Of a DNA stretch of 64,000 bases, positions 1-9,200 are shown one piece after another. Origin of the DNA: Paenibacillus qinlingensis (GTDB taxonomy: Bacteria; Bacillota; Bacilli; Paenibacillales; NBRC-103111); contig NZ_JABMKY010000034.1 in the NCBI RefSeq assembly GCF_013204845.1, forward strand, positions 1-64,000, given 5' to 3'. The notes beneath the pieces are model-generated. The model worked only from the letters and a program-made list of their open reading frames with translations. It was not told where the DNA came from and ran no database searches. The first letter of the stretch is position 1. Every line of letters starts with the position of its first letter. A program made the position numbers and the translations under genes.

Positions 1-50
1 ACCGTCTGTTGTTTAAATTCATCATTATACCTTTGCCGCTGTTCACCCAA
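1..50 (-). CDS. Transposase OrfA-like, N-terminal fragment (cut by window edge)
   Basis: Only the first 16 codons and part of the next lie in the window. On the minus strand an AGGAGG at 59-64 sits 8 nt before a TTG codon (48-50). The frame reads MGEQRQRYNDEFKQQT, which resembles the N-terminus of IS3-family OrfA transposases (basic start followed by F/YNDEFKxxxV). The rest of the gene, its partner ORF and the terminal repeats lie outside the window, so the element and its integrity cannot be judged. A different HTH protein starting the same way is possible. Confidence 0.5.
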   Translation of the reverse strand, partial: MGEQRQRYNDEFKQQT

Positions 51-110
51 AATGAACACCTCCTGATAAGATTATTATCCTCATCTCCTAACGAGGTGTC
101 TACTTTTTAT

Positions 111-299
111 TCTAGTTTCATTTCTCCAGCTATTTGAAGCGGATTTCTCGAACTCGAAAGATTAACTGTATTCCCTGTAGTTAAATTCCTTCGATGTCCT
201 CGATTTTTCAAATTTCAAACAAATTAAATGTACTTTTTCCATCTAATTACGAAAATACATCAGTTTAGAGCGAATTAGCTGTAGTTTATGCATCTAAAG
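111..299. repeat. Four-palindrome intergenic element, copy 1
   Basis: First of four interspersed copies. Four imperfect palindromes of about 26 bp lie at 111-139, 160-189, 221-247 and 273-299 (start spacing about 49, 61 and 52 bp). Units follow ATTARCTGTA, about 5 nt, TCCATCTAA, or its reverse complement; examples are ATTAGCTGTA at 274 and CCATCTAA at 239. It fills the gap between the transposase fragment and the marR stop, where no gene is seen. Confidence 0.6.
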
Positions 300-402
300 A
301 TGAATCGGCAGTTACCTTGCGTTCACAAGCTACAAATCAACCTCAAGCCTTCCTCAGGGTTGCCTTTTTGGGCAGCCCCTTTATTCGCGTAGATCAGAGT
401 GA

Positions 403-933
403 TTAGCCATCGGAATCTTCTGATGCCGAAAGTAAGCGATCTATTTTATCCATGGAATCGTCCAAAGCCTGTGATACGTCCCCCATCAAGGTCGCTAAGA
501 AGGCGAGCTGTGCCTCAGAATAGGGCTGAAGGAATTGATGGAATTGTTTCTCTGCCATCTCATGATAGTGATTATGTGCTTGGTACACTTGCAAGCCCAT
601 GGCTGTGAGCCGGTAATGGACTTCTTTCGTATTTGCAGTAAATTCGATTTTCTCGATCCAATCACGGGCAAGCAATTTTGTGTTGATCTTGGTAATGGCG
701 CCTTTGGTCATGGTCATCTTCTCAGCAAGTCGGGTGACATTAATCGAACCCGCATGCCCAATTTGTTCAACAACATGGACTTCCGACATGGTTAAGTCCC
801 GAGTCACATTGGCAATCCCCCACCTCTGAGCAAGCTGTACCATCAGCTTCTTTTCCATCTCTTCTACGGCTTCTAATTGATGATATACCTTCTGCAAACT
901 AATAAATAAATGGTGTTTGTCATGATCTTTCAC
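403..933 (-). CDS. MarR-family transcriptional regulator
   Basis: A 176-residue winged-helix protein of MarR size and layout. An N-terminal dimerisation helix (about residues 1-40) is followed by the HTH segment around LTMSEVHVVEQIG and TRLAEKMTMTKGAITKINTKL (about 48-88), the wing and C-terminal helices. The GTG start is chosen because GGAGG lies 9 nt upstream. It lies 35 bp downstream of the siderophore-interacting protein gene on the same strand, so the two are probably co-transcribed and the regulator may control that operon and the divergent MFS gene. MarR proteins usually repress and respond to small aromatic ligands; the ligand here is unknown. Confidence 0.85.
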   Translation of the reverse strand: MKDHDKHHLFISLQKVYHQLEAVEEMEKKLMVQLAQRWGIANVTRDLTMSEVHVVEQIGHAGSINVTRLAEKMTMTKGAITKINTKLLARDWIEKIEFTANTKEVHYRLTAMGLQVYQAHNHYHEMAEKQFHQFLQPYSEAQLAFLATLMGDVSQALDDSMDKIDRLLSASEDSDG

Positions 934-968
934 GTGTGTCAGCCTCCGAGTTGCCCTATAGCGTAACG

Positions 969-1691
969 TTATTCAAGTCCAGTTTTACCTGGCATCCAAA
1001 ATGGCTTTACCTTGATTTGACGGCTATCCCATTGGTGATGTTGTTTCAAATAGTTACGCAACTCCACACAAACGCGTCCGTCGCCGCCTACGTAAACCAG
1101 GCCTTTTCCTTGTGCTTGCTTGAGGATCAGTTCAATTTGTTCAATTAACTGCTGTACGGGATTAGGTGGCAGGGTAAGAAAGGAGAGTGGTGATGTCCCA
1201 TCCAGATCGGCGAAAAAGTCTTGTTCATGATCAGCATAAATAAGACTATATACTTTTTTGTGAGGAGGAATATGGCGATTAATTTCATATAAATGGGCTA
1301 AAGAGGAGATATCTCCGATAAGGATGTAGTAGTCACCGGAATCATCTTGCACAAACTTCCCTTTGGGTCCAGTGAAATATACGGTTTCATCTTTTTGTAG
1401 ACGCTTAGCCCAACTTGCACCTGAGCCGGAGGAAAATGTACAAACCGCCATATCGATGGTCTGTGATGCCGCGTCATATCCCCAAACGGAGTAGGTTCGA
1501 ACCATCTCAGTTAGTTTGACAGATTGATCGACGCCTACTAAAACGCGGAGAAACTCTCCGGGGGTGTAGGACAAACCTTTCGAGTCTTGGAGCTTAAGCG
1601 TGATTCGGAAGGTATGCTCAGCAATTTGTTGCTTATTCGTGACGATAGCTTTACGCGAAATTCGTTTGCCTAAGTTTTCTAAAACTCCCAT
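969..1691 (-). CDS. Siderophore-interacting FAD/NAD(P)H flavoprotein (SIP family)
   Basis: 240 residues. The N-terminal half is a flavin-binding beta-barrel (around YTPGEFLRVLVG and MVRTYSVWGYD, the RxYS FAD motif) followed by an NAD(P)H-binding half (YYILIGDISSLAHLYEI). SIP-family ferric-siderophore reductases, related to ViuB and YqjH, release iron from imported siderophores in the cytoplasm. The open frame extends 62 codons further upstream, but the start at 1691 (MGVLENLGKR) has AAAGGGG a few nt upstream, and the extra codons are not protein-like. It precedes marR and is divergent from the MFS transporter. No clear Fur box was found in its 5' region. Confidence 0.8.
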   Translation of the reverse strand: MGVLENLGKRISRKAIVTNKQQIAEHTFRITLKLQDSKGLSYTPGEFLRVLVGVDQSVKLTEMVRTYSVWGYDAASQTIDMAVCTFSSGSGASWAKRLQKDETVYFTGPKGKFVQDDSGDYYILIGDISSLAHLYEINRHIPPHKKVYSLIYADHEQDFFADLDGTSPLSFLTLPPNPVQQLIEQIELILKQAQGKGLVYVGGDGRVCVELRNYLKQHHQWDSRQIKVKPFWMPGKTGLE

Positions 1692-1846
1692 AGAAACAAC
1701 CCCTTTGATTTCTGGTTTCCTAGGAAACAATGTAACATGATTGGCAGGATAAGGCAATGAAATTAAGTAATTTGAAATAGCCAATAACGCCGGACACAGG
1801 TATGATATGACAAAAGACGTTTCATAGCAGGGAGGGAGATTAGGAG

Positions 1847-3154
1847 ATGGCTGAAGGCAGCGAATGGATTCAAACATATAAGCATTCTCCAGAAAAACAA
1901 CAGCAGCTCTATCGGAAAACGTTACTTATCGTTATTATAGCTCAACTATTTGGCGGAGCAGGGCTCGCCGCAGGTGTGACGGTCGGAGCCCTGCTTGCGC
2001 AAGATATGCTAGGAACGGATAGTTTAGCTGGCCTCCCCTCCGCATTGTTGACGCTTGGCGCTGCTTCGTCCGCCTGGATAGTTGGACGATTATCGGGGCG
2101 TTACGGTCGGAGGATAGGCTTGACAGCAGGTTTTCTCGCCGGAGGAGTAGGGGCCATGGGCGTCGTATTCGCTGCTGCTGCGAGTAGCCTGCCACTCTTG
2201 TTCTTCTCGATGCTGATCTACGGCGCAGGAACATCGACGAATCTTCAAGCGCGCTATGCAGGAACGGACTTAGCTAAGCCTAAGCAGCGAGCAAGAGCGA
2301 TCAGTTTAGCTATGGTCTTCACGACGTTCGGTGCAGTCGCAGGGCCGAACTTAGTCGGAGTGATGGGGCGATTCGCGACATCTGTCGGTGCTCCAGCGCT
2401 TGCGGGGCCATTCATGCTAGCCGCTGCGGCTTTTGTGCTGGCGGGCTTGGTGTTGTGGATTAGGCTCCGTCCAGATCCTTATATTGTAGCTAAGGCAATA
2501 GCCGAAGCGCAGGCAACGAATCCAACGCAAGGAGGAGTTTCTGCGAAACCTTCAGCACCAGCTGGACGTGACCGAGGAGTTCTCATCGGAACCACGGTGA
2601 TGGTGTTGACGCAGATTGTCATGGTTGCGATCATGACGATGACGCCGATCCATATGAAGCATCATGGACATGGCTTAGATGCAGTCGGCATGGTAATTGG
2701 CATTCACGTCGCGGCGATGTTTTTGCCTTCTCTGGTAACAGGGATACTTGTGGATAAACTCGGGCGTATATTCATGTCTTGTGCATCGGGAGTTACGTTG
2801 TTATTGGCCGGTTTGCTTGCCGCGTGGGCGCCAGCGGATTCGATGTTCTGGCTCATTATTGCGCTGGCATTGCTCGGACTTGGCTGGAACTTCGGTCTGA
2901 TCAGCGGTACTGCACAGATTATTGATGCGACAACACCTGCAACACGTGCGAGGACGCAAGGAACTGTTGATGTCTTAGTCTCGTTGGCGGGAGCGTCTGG
3001 CGGAGCTTTGTCAGGCATGGTTGTTGCTCATTCAAGCTTTGCTTGGTTGTCTTTGGCGGGGGGATTCCTGTCTCTGTTGCTGATCCCTGTTGTGATTTGG
3101 TCGCGTAGAGGGAGTGCGAGTAGCCGCGAAGGTGTAACCAAATCATTTAAGTAG
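1847..3154 (+). CDS. MFS transporter (12-TM drug/proton antiporter type)
   Basis: 435 residues with about 12 hydrophobic segments in two six-helix halves, separated by a charged cytoplasmic loop near residues 205-240. The loop between TM2 and TM3 carries the MFS motif A-like GRLSGRYGRRIG (about 80-92), and a second copy occurs in the C-terminal half (GILVDKLGRIF). GGAGGGAGA precedes the ATG. It is divergent from the SIP/marR pair, so the MarR protein may regulate it. Substrate is not predictable; a drug or a siderophore are both reasonable given the neighbours. Confidence 0.85.
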   Translation: MAEGSEWIQTYKHSPEKQQQLYRKTLLIVIIAQLFGGAGLAAGVTVGALLAQDMLGTDSLAGLPSALLTLGAASSAWIVGRLSGRYGRRIGLTAGFLAGGVGAMGVVFAAAASSLPLLFFSMLIYGAGTSTNLQARYAGTDLAKPKQRARAISLAMVFTTFGAVAGPNLVGVMGRFATSVGAPALAGPFMLAAAAFVLAGLVLWIRLRPDPYIVAKAIAEAQATNPTQGGVSAKPSAPAGRDRGVLIGTTVMVLTQIVMVAIMTMTPIHMKHHGHGLDAVGMVIGIHVAAMFLPSLVTGILVDKLGRIFMSCASGVTLLLAGLLAAWAPADSMFWLIIALALLGLGWNFGLISGTAQIIDATTPATRARTQGTVDVLVSLAGASGGALSGMVVAHSSFAWLSLAGGFLSLLLIPVVIWSRRGSASSREGVTKSFK

Positions 3155-3280
3155 TCATTTTTCAAAAAAAACGAAAATTAGCGATTCATTCAATAGATGG
3201 TTGATTGCCAAGAAGTTGGCGGTGAACCGTCTTTTTGTTTAAATATAAGAATTTATATGTTTGACTAATAAGTCGGCTAT

Positions 3281-3338
3281 ATTTTTCCATAAACACTGTG
3301 ATACGTCCTACTAGGATGGTGTAGTCGTTTATTTTATG
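3281..3338 (+). repeat. Oriented hairpin element, copy A
   Basis: Core 3289-3332: ATAAACAC, an inner arm pair around GTCCTACTAGGAT, and TAGTCGTTTAT, followed by TTTT. Left flank is CTATATTTTTCC. One of seven copies of a 40-44 bp element in this window, all pointing the same way. The rest of 3155-3450 is AT-rich with no recognisable gene. Confidence 0.6.
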
Positions 3339-3450
3339 TGATAAATAGGTATTTAGGTATATGGATGTATTTACCAATTAATAGTATATTCCAATGTATC
3401 AATTAAATGGGATTATCATCCAAATAAATAGATAAAATTCCTAATTTTCT

Positions 3451-3477
3451 TGAAACTTTTTAATAACTAGCTCCGTC
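3451..3477 (+). promoter_or_regulatory. Candidate ECF-sigma promoter of the envelope ABC operon
   Basis: TGAAAC (3451-3456, extended as TGAAACTTT), 17 nt, then CGTC (3474-3477), about 47 bp before the ATG at 3524. This matches the AAC and CGT signatures of Bacillus extracytoplasmic-function sigma factors such as SigM and SigW. No good sigma-A hexamer pair was seen in the same gap. This is a pattern match only. Confidence 0.4.
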
Positions 3478-3523
3478 TACTTTATCATACGGATACTTTG
3501 GAAATGAAAGGGAAATTAACAAT

Positions 3524-4294
3524 ATGGCGAGTTGGTTGCGTAAAAAAAGCACATTGGAGGTTTTTTCTGTTGAAGAAGAACCGTTTTCTAACAACGCTGC
3601 CTCCCGCATCATTGAGTCCGATTCACCTTTGTTGACGGTACGTGATGTGCATCGCTCCTTTCAAGTTGGGGGTCAGCAACTAGATGTCCTGAAAGGAATT
3701 GACATGGAGCTGAGGCCGCTGCAGCTTGTTATGCTCAAAGGTCGATCAGGTTCGGGGAAAACAACGCTGCTTAATTTAATTGGGGGGCTGGATCTACCAA
3801 CGAAGGGGGAGATTTTGTTTCAAGAGCATGCCTTTCACCAAAGCAGTGATGATGAGAGGACGTTGATCCGTCGTAAGGATATTGGTTTTATCTTCCAATC
3901 CTATGCGTTAATGCCGTTGCTATCTGCTTGGGAAAATGTTGAGTTGGCGCTGCGGATGGCAGGTACGCCTCGCTCTCAGTGGAAAGAGCGGGTACATCAT
4001 TGCCTAGATCTTGTCGGTCTTAGCAAACGGATGCATCATCGTCCCTATGAGCTTTCCGGCGGGGAGCAGCAGCGTGTCGCGATCGCCAAAGCTATTGCAC
4101 ATCGGCCATCGCTCATATTGGCTGACGAACCAACGGCTGAGCTGGATTCCCAGATGGGTGCCCAGATTATGTCTGTTTTCCGCAGTATCATCGCTACAGA
4201 GCAAGTCACGATTTGTATGACCACACACGACCCTACAATCTTGGAGGTTGCCGATCATGTTTATGAAATGGTGGACGGAAGATTCGTCACGTAA
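3524..4294 (+). CDS. ABC transporter ATP-binding protein, LolD/MacB type
   Basis: 256 residues. An N-terminal extension of about 35 residues precedes a complete nucleotide-binding domain: Walker A GRSGSGKT (73-80), Q-loop Q125, signature LSGGEQQR (177-184), Walker B LILADEP (197-203) and switch His235. The sequence class is that of ATPases pairing with FtsX/MacB permeases in export or mechanotransmission rather than transmembrane import. First gene of the operon; its 3' end overlaps the adaptor gene by 38 bp. A second ATPase of the same class follows the permease at 8274, so the complex may be a heterodimer. Confidence 0.88.
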   Translation: MASWLRKKSTLEVFSVEEEPFSNNAASRIIESDSPLLTVRDVHRSFQVGGQQLDVLKGIDMELRPLQLVMLKGRSGSGKTTLLNLIGGLDLPTKGEILFQEHAFHQSSDDERTLIRRKDIGFIFQSYALMPLLSAWENVELALRMAGTPRSQWKERVHHCLDLVGLSKRMHHRPYELSGGEQQRVAIAKAIAHRPSLILADEPTAELDSQMGAQIMSVFRSIIATEQVTICMTTHDPTILEVADHVYEMVDGRFVT

Positions 4295-5357
4295 GTGGGC
4301 GATGAGACCGCTAGCAGCATTATTATTAAGTTCCACGCTCCTTCTTGCTTCGGGATGCGCCCTATTGCCGAAGGAACAGGATGAAGAAGCGCTTCCGTCG
4401 ATTAATCCACCTAAGCTTTCGAAAAAGCCTGAATATACGGTAAAAACAGAAACCCTTGAGACGAAAGTGAGAGGGAGCGGGCGATTAATGGCCTTGCAAG
4501 AAGAAAAATTGTTCTTCTCCGAAGATATGTCTGCCAAACGGATAAGTGCCATACTTGTAAAAAATGGCGATTCTGTTGAACAGGGACAGCCGATTGCAGA
4601 GCTCGACCTCTCGGATATCGAGAGCGATTTAAAACGGAAGAAGCTTCAAACACGTAAGGACGAGCTGACGATGATCGAAACGCTTCGCAAGGCTGACGAA
4701 ATGTCTCCTGAACAAGTCGAGCAGGCGAAGATTGATTTTGAACTGAAACGTGAGGAGCTGACGAAGCTTGAATCACAAGTGAGTAAAGCGAAACTGCTCG
4801 CACCGTTCAGTGGAACAATTGTCACCGTAACTGCTAAGAAAGGTGATACCGTGAAATCCGGGGAATCTGTAGCAACTCTCGCTGATTTGAATGAACTAAC
4901 TGTCGCTGCAAGCATTAGTGCTGATGATGCGAAGAAAGTGGCTATCGGCATGGAAGTTCAGGTGGATATCAACTCAGCTGGTGGGCACAAAGGGAAAGTA
5001 AAGCAGCTTCCAAATCCACAAGCTGGGAACAACAATGGTAACGGCGGATTCCCTGGTCAGGGGCAACAAGGGGAACAGGATACGATTGATAACTATTTGG
5101 TTGTTCAGTTGAATGAGTTTCCCAAAGGGCTGAATCGCGGTACGCCGCTAAGCGTGACGATTATTACCCAGAGGAAAGAAAACGCCACGACAATTCCGCT
5201 TGCAGCACTACGTTCCTATTCGGGTCGAAATTACGTGCAAGTGGTTGATGCCCAAGGAAATAAGAAAGAAGTGGATGTAGAAATTGGTCAGCAGACGTCT
5301 ACCGATGTGGAAATCATAAAGGGTCTCACAGCCGGACAGAAAGTAGTAGGTCGCTAA
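4257..5357 (+). CDS. Lipoprotein membrane-fusion/adaptor protein (MacA-like)
   Basis: A signal peptide ending in lipobox LASGC (Cys34 from this start) predicts a lipid-anchored extracytoplasmic protein. It is followed by a biotinyl-lipoyl-like half motif (ISAILVKNGDSVEQGQPIAELD), an alpha-helical hairpin (about 115-165), the second half motif (LLAPFSGTIVTVTAKKGDTVKSGESVATL) and beta-barrel regions, the order of HlyD/MacA adaptors. A Gly/Asn/Gln-rich stretch lies near residues 250-275. GGAGG at 4243-4247 is 9 nt before the ATG at 4257; a later ATG at 4302 would give a more typical short signal. It overlaps the ATPase upstream and abuts the permease (shared TAATG). Confidence 0.82.
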   Translation: MFMKWWTEDSSRKWAMRPLAALLLSSTLLLASGCALLPKEQDEEALPSINPPKLSKKPEYTVKTETLETKVRGSGRLMALQEEKLFFSEDMSAKRISAILVKNGDSVEQGQPIAELDLSDIESDLKRKKLQTRKDELTMIETLRKADEMSPEQVEQAKIDFELKREELTKLESQVSKAKLLAPFSGTIVTVTAKKGDTVKSGESVATLADLNELTVAASISADDAKKVAIGMEVQVDINSAGGHKGKVKQLPNPQAGNNNGNGGFPGQGQQGEQDTIDNYLVVQLNEFPKGLNRGTPLSVTIITQRKENATTIPLAALRSYSGRNYVQVVDAQGNKKEVDVEIGQQTSTDVEIIKGLTAGQKVVGR

Positions 5358-8272
5358 TGTCCATGCCGATGCTGCGGTTTTTATTTCGGAAAATGTGGAA
5401 TACCCGCTGGCTAACGCTCAGCACCCTGCTTGGTCTTGTCATGGCCGTGGCCTTCACCACGAGCATTCCCATGTATGCCGATGGGTCACTGAAGCGTGTC
5501 GTCGCCAAGTCTTTAGAAGAAAAGAGTGAGGGACTTCCCGCAGGCTCGCTACTTATGCGGTATCAAGCAGTAGGAACAGAACGTGCAGATTTGAATGATC
5601 TGGAGAGTATCAAGACGTATATTCAACAGGATGTTCCCAAAGATATTGCTTTTCCTATACATACATATGCAAGTAGTTATGCAATCAAAGGGGCTCAATT
5701 ATCTCCTGCTGAGGGGACAAAAGCCGATCCAAGTAAACGCCGTCAAATGACGTTAACATCCATAAGCGGGTTACAGGATCAAGTCGATTGGTCCAATGGA
5801 CGTATGCCTTCTGGGCAACTACAAAATGGCCAAGTGGAAGCTGTCGTCCTAGAAGAAGCTTTGTTTCGCAATGATTTGCACGTAGGGGACGTGTTTAACT
5901 ACTCCGTTGCAAGCGCAAGCGGCAGTCAATTGCTTAAGGTGAAGATCGTAGGTTCCTTCAAACCGAAGGACGAAACGAGTGCCTATTGGTTCCAAGGGTT
6001 AGAAGGATTAATTAATGCACTTATTATTAGCGATGATCTATTTATGAAGACGTTGCTAACGGAGAAGAAGATTCCGCTGCAACTTGCCAATTGGTATTAT
6101 GCTTTCGATCTGCGCAACATTCAAACAAGTCAATTGTCACCGCTAGAGAGTCGTTTGGAACGACTCGATATTAACTTGTTCCAGAAACTTAAGAATACCA
6201 AGGTAGATGTATCCTTCAAACCGATTCTAACTGAATTTAAAGCTCAGAGCCTACAGATGCAGATCTTATTATTCACATTGGCGGCGCCGATGATTGCCAT
6301 GGTCTTCTATTATATTATGATGAATGCCAGACAATCGCTGGATCGACAGCGCGGAGTGATTGCGATTTTGCGAAGTCGTGGGGGCAGCACGAATCAAATT
6401 GTAGGAATTTACTTCCTAGAAGGATTGTTATTAGGTGTGATTGCGCTGTTGATCGGACCGTTTATGGGCTGGTTCATGGCGAAGAGCATTGGTTCTACCA
6501 GTGGGTTCCTAACCTTCGTGGATCGAAAGTCGATTCCGATTAGCTTTACACCAGAAGCGATGCTTTACGGTGGGCTGGCTGTTCTCATTGCGATTCTTGC
6601 CAGCGTTATTCCAGCTGTGCTTTTCGCAAGATCTTCAATCGTCAACTATAAGCAGCAGCTTGCAAGGTCAGACCGTTCGCCACTATGGCAGCGGTGGTTT
6701 CTCGACATTGTCCTACTGGGGATAGTTGGGTATGGGTTCTACTTATTTGACCAACGTCAAGTATTATCGGTGCAAACAGGCATGACAACGGATCAACTTC
6801 AAGTGCACCCGCTGCTGTTTTTCGTCCCAGCACTTTCGATCTTCGCATTGGGACTGTTCTTTCTACGCATTTTTCCGTGGCTGCTGCGGTTGTTCGGTTG
6901 GTTTGGCCGAAAGTTTCTGCCCGTGCCGCTTTATTTAACGCTTGTTCAACTGTCTCGTTCAGCCAAAGCATATTATCCGCTAATGCTGCTGCTCATTCTT
7001 ACGCTGGGTCTTGGCGTGTACAATTCCTCGGCTGCACGTACGATAGATTTAAACTCTTCGGAGCGAATCTTATACCAATATGGTACCGACGTCGTGATAC
7101 AAACCGTGTGGGAGGGTTTCTCCGATGATGTACCGCAGGATCCGAACGCAGGTGGAAAAGGCGGCGAAGCTCAAGGAGGTAATGGGGCAAACGGCGGGGC
7201 CGGTTCAGGCGGTGGCCAAAACCAAGGTCAAGGTCAAGGCGGCCCGAAGCCTGGTGAGGAAACCACCACCAAAATACGTTATGTTGAGCCGCCATTTCAA
7301 GTATTCCGCGATTTGGAAGGCGTTCAGGCTGCTGCCAGAGTGATGCAAACCAAAGGGAATGTCGTCGTTTCCGGTAAATCTACCGGGCAGGGAACGATTA
7401 TGGGGATCGATAATACGGATTTCGCTAAAGTAGCGTGGTTCCGACCTGACTTATTCCCTGCCCATCCGAATCAATATTTGAATTTGCTAGGCAGCTATGA
7501 GCAAGCCGTTATCATTCCATCCAGTTATGCTAACAAATATGCGCTGAAGGAGGGTGATTTGCTTTCCATTACAATCGGACAGCAGCCCTTGGAATTCGTG
7601 ATTGTTGGAATATTACCGTATTGGCCGGCTCAATATCCGGATCAGACACCATTTTTTGTAGCAAATCTGGATTACATCTACGATCAAGCACCAATTTTAC
7701 CCTATGAGGTATGGCTCAAAATGAAACCGGACGCTAAAGTGGCTCCGATCGTTACAGCTTTACAGGCCAAAGGGATTGAAATTGCTTCCATCAAGGATGT
7801 ACGCAATGAGCTCATCGTCCAGAAGAAGCTCCCAGCAAGAGGCGGTGTATTCGGTATTCTTAGCTTGGGTTTCCTTGTTTCTGTCGTTGTGTCTTTGATC
7901 GGTTACATGCTCTATTGGTTCTTTAACTTATCAAGCAGGGTTGTACAATTCGGTGTCCTGCGTGCTATGGGACTCTCTCGTAAGCAACTGACGGGTATGT
8001 TGTTGCTCGAGCAAGGGTTCACGGCTGGTCTATCTATTGTATTAGGTATCGTAATTGGCAAGCTAACGAGCTATTTCTTCCTTCCCTTTCTACAAACTTC
8101 CCAGAATGTAAAGACGCAGGTGCCGCCGTTCCGAGTCGTATTCGATTCCAAAGACACCTATCAGTTATATTTCGTGGTTGCTTTCATGATGCTAACTGGC
8201 GCACTGCTGCTGTTTTTACACATTAGAAGGCTGCGCGTTCATCAGGCAGTGAAGCTAGGGGAGGAGAAATAG
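5357..8272 (+). CDS. Large FtsX/MacB-type ABC permease
   Basis: 971 residues. An N-terminal TM helix (about 16-36) leads to a large extracytoplasmic region. Three helices around residues 305-425 form the first FtsX module (MIAMVFYYIMMN, LEGLLLGVIALLIGPFMG, AVLIAILASVIPAV), with further helices near 450-515 and 540-560. A second extracytoplasmic region then leads to a C-terminal three-helix FtsX module (about 835-960). A Gly/Gln/Asn-rich linker occupies about 595-632, nucleotides 7140-7260. It starts at the ATG overlapping the adaptor stop. By family it would work with a MacA-like adaptor and MacB/LolD ATPase on lipoproteins, peptides or envelope-active compounds; the substrate is unknown. Confidence 0.85.
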   Translation: MSMPMLRFLFRKMWNTRWLTLSTLLGLVMAVAFTTSIPMYADGSLKRVVAKSLEEKSEGLPAGSLLMRYQAVGTERADLNDLESIKTYIQQDVPKDIAFPIHTYASSYAIKGAQLSPAEGTKADPSKRRQMTLTSISGLQDQVDWSNGRMPSGQLQNGQVEAVVLEEALFRNDLHVGDVFNYSVASASGSQLLKVKIVGSFKPKDETSAYWFQGLEGLINALIISDDLFMKTLLTEKKIPLQLANWYYAFDLRNIQTSQLSPLESRLERLDINLFQKLKNTKVDVSFKPILTEFKAQSLQMQILLFTLAAPMIAMVFYYIMMNARQSLDRQRGVIAILRSRGGSTNQIVGIYFLEGLLLGVIALLIGPFMGWFMAKSIGSTSGFLTFVDRKSIPISFTPEAMLYGGLAVLIAILASVIPAVLFARSSIVNYKQQLARSDRSPLWQRWFLDIVLLGIVGYGFYLFDQRQVLSVQTGMTTDQLQVHPLLFFVPALSIFALGLFFLRIFPWLLRLFGWFGRKFLPVPLYLTLVQLSRSAKAYYPLMLLLILTLGLGVYNSSAARTIDLNSSERILYQYGTDVVIQTVWEGFSDDVPQDPNAGGKGGEAQGGNGANGGAGSGGGQNQGQGQGGPKPGEETTTKIRYVEPPFQVFRDLEGVQAAARVMQTKGNVVVSGKSTGQGTIMGIDNTDFAKVAWFRPDLFPAHPNQYLNLLGSYEQAVIIPSSYANKYALKEGDLLSITIGQQPLEFVIVGILPYWPAQYPDQTPFFVANLDYIYDQAPILPYEVWLKMKPDAKVAPIVTALQAKGIEIASIKDVRNELIVQKKLPARGGVFGILSLGFLVSVVVSLIGYMLYWFFNLSSRVVQFGVLRAMGLSRKQLTGMLLLEQGFTAGLSIVLGIVIGKLTSYFFLPFLQTSQNVKTQVPPFRVVFDSKDTYQLYFVVAFMMLTGALLLFLHIRRLRVHQAVKLGEEK

Positions 8273-8273
8273 T

Positions 8274-9200
8274 GTGATTACTTGCGAGGGCTTAGTTAAA
8301 ATTTATAAAACCGACGAGATCGAAGTTGTCGCGTTGCAAGGGCTTAATATTCAGATTGACGACGGCGAATTAATGGCAATTATTGGAAATAGCGGAAGCG
8401 GTAAATCTACTTTGCTGAACATTTTAGGAGGTCTTGATCGCCCTTCTGCAGGTCAAGTGAAAGTCGGAGATTGGGATTTGCTTAAGATTACAGATAAGCA
8501 GCTCGTTGATTACAAACGACATACGGTAGGTTTCATCTGGCAAAATAATGCGCGAAATCTCGTTTCTTACTTGACTGCACTTGAAAATGTGGAAATGCCC
8601 ATGATGCTCAGCGGGAACTACGACCCTGCTTACGCGAAGCAATTGCTGGACTGGGTCGGCCTTAGCCACCGTTTGAATAATAAACTGCAAGAGCTTTCCG
8701 GTGGTGAGCAACAGCGCGTAGCAATTGCGATTTCATTAGCAAACCGTCCACGTTTGTTGCTTGCGGATGAACCTACGGGGTCGGTAGATACGAAGACGGC
8801 GGATATGATTCTTTCTATTTTCCAACGATTGAATAAAGAATTAGGTGTCACGATTGTGATCGTTACCCACGATATGTCTATGGCAGGCAAAGTAGGGCGC
8901 GTCGTAGCTATTCGTGATGGGATGACAAGTTCTGAGTTTATTGCCCGCAACCCTTCGATTTCAAATGTAGAGGGAATTTCGACAGGACTCACTGTTGAGG
9001 CTCATGAGGAATATGTCGTATTGGATCGTGCGGGTCGTCTACAGGTTCCCAAAGCTTATTTGACCGCTCTGAATATTAACGGGAAAGCAACGATGGAATT
9101 TGATGGCGATACGATCATGATTAAAGCACCAAGAGAACTACCGGCAAATGAGGAAAAAGATTCATCGAATTCACCAACGGTCGGAGGAAAATTAAAATGA
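8274..9200 (+). CDS. ABC ATPase with C-terminal AbrB-like domain
   Basis: 308 residues. Residues 1-222 form a full LolD/MacB-type ATPase: Walker A GNSGSGKST (38-46), Q90, LSGGEQQR (141-148), Walker B LLLADEP (161-167), His199. After a linker, residues 246-286 read like a SpoVT/AbrB or MazE swapped-hairpin unit (VVLDRAGRLQVPK, then A-L-N-I, then MEFDGDTIMIKAP), which normally dimerises and can bind DNA. A Ser/Asn-rich tail follows. GTG start one base after the permease stop; 4-bp overlap with the next gene. The domain call rests on pattern similarity. It may mediate dimerisation of the ATPase or be regulatory. Confidence 0.8.
   Translation: MITCEGLVKIYKTDEIEVVALQGLNIQIDDGELMAIIGNSGSGKSTLLNILGGLDRPSAGQVKVGDWDLLKITDKQLVDYKRHTVGFIWQNNARNLVSYLTALENVEMPMMLSGNYDPAYAKQLLDWVGLSHRLNNKLQELSGGEQQRVAIAISLANRPRLLLADEPTGSVDTKTADMILSIFQRLNKELGVTIVIVTHDMSMAGKVGRVVAIRDGMTSSEFIARNPSISNVEGISTGLTVEAHEEYVVLDRAGRLQVPKAYLTALNINGKATMEFDGDTIMIKAPRELPANEEKDSSNSPTVGGKLK

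Noticed and set aside
111..299. CRISPR array
   Set aside because: The repeats are degenerate palindromes with unequal spacing, there are only four per locus, no cas genes are in the window, and the interval sequences are partly conserved between loci.
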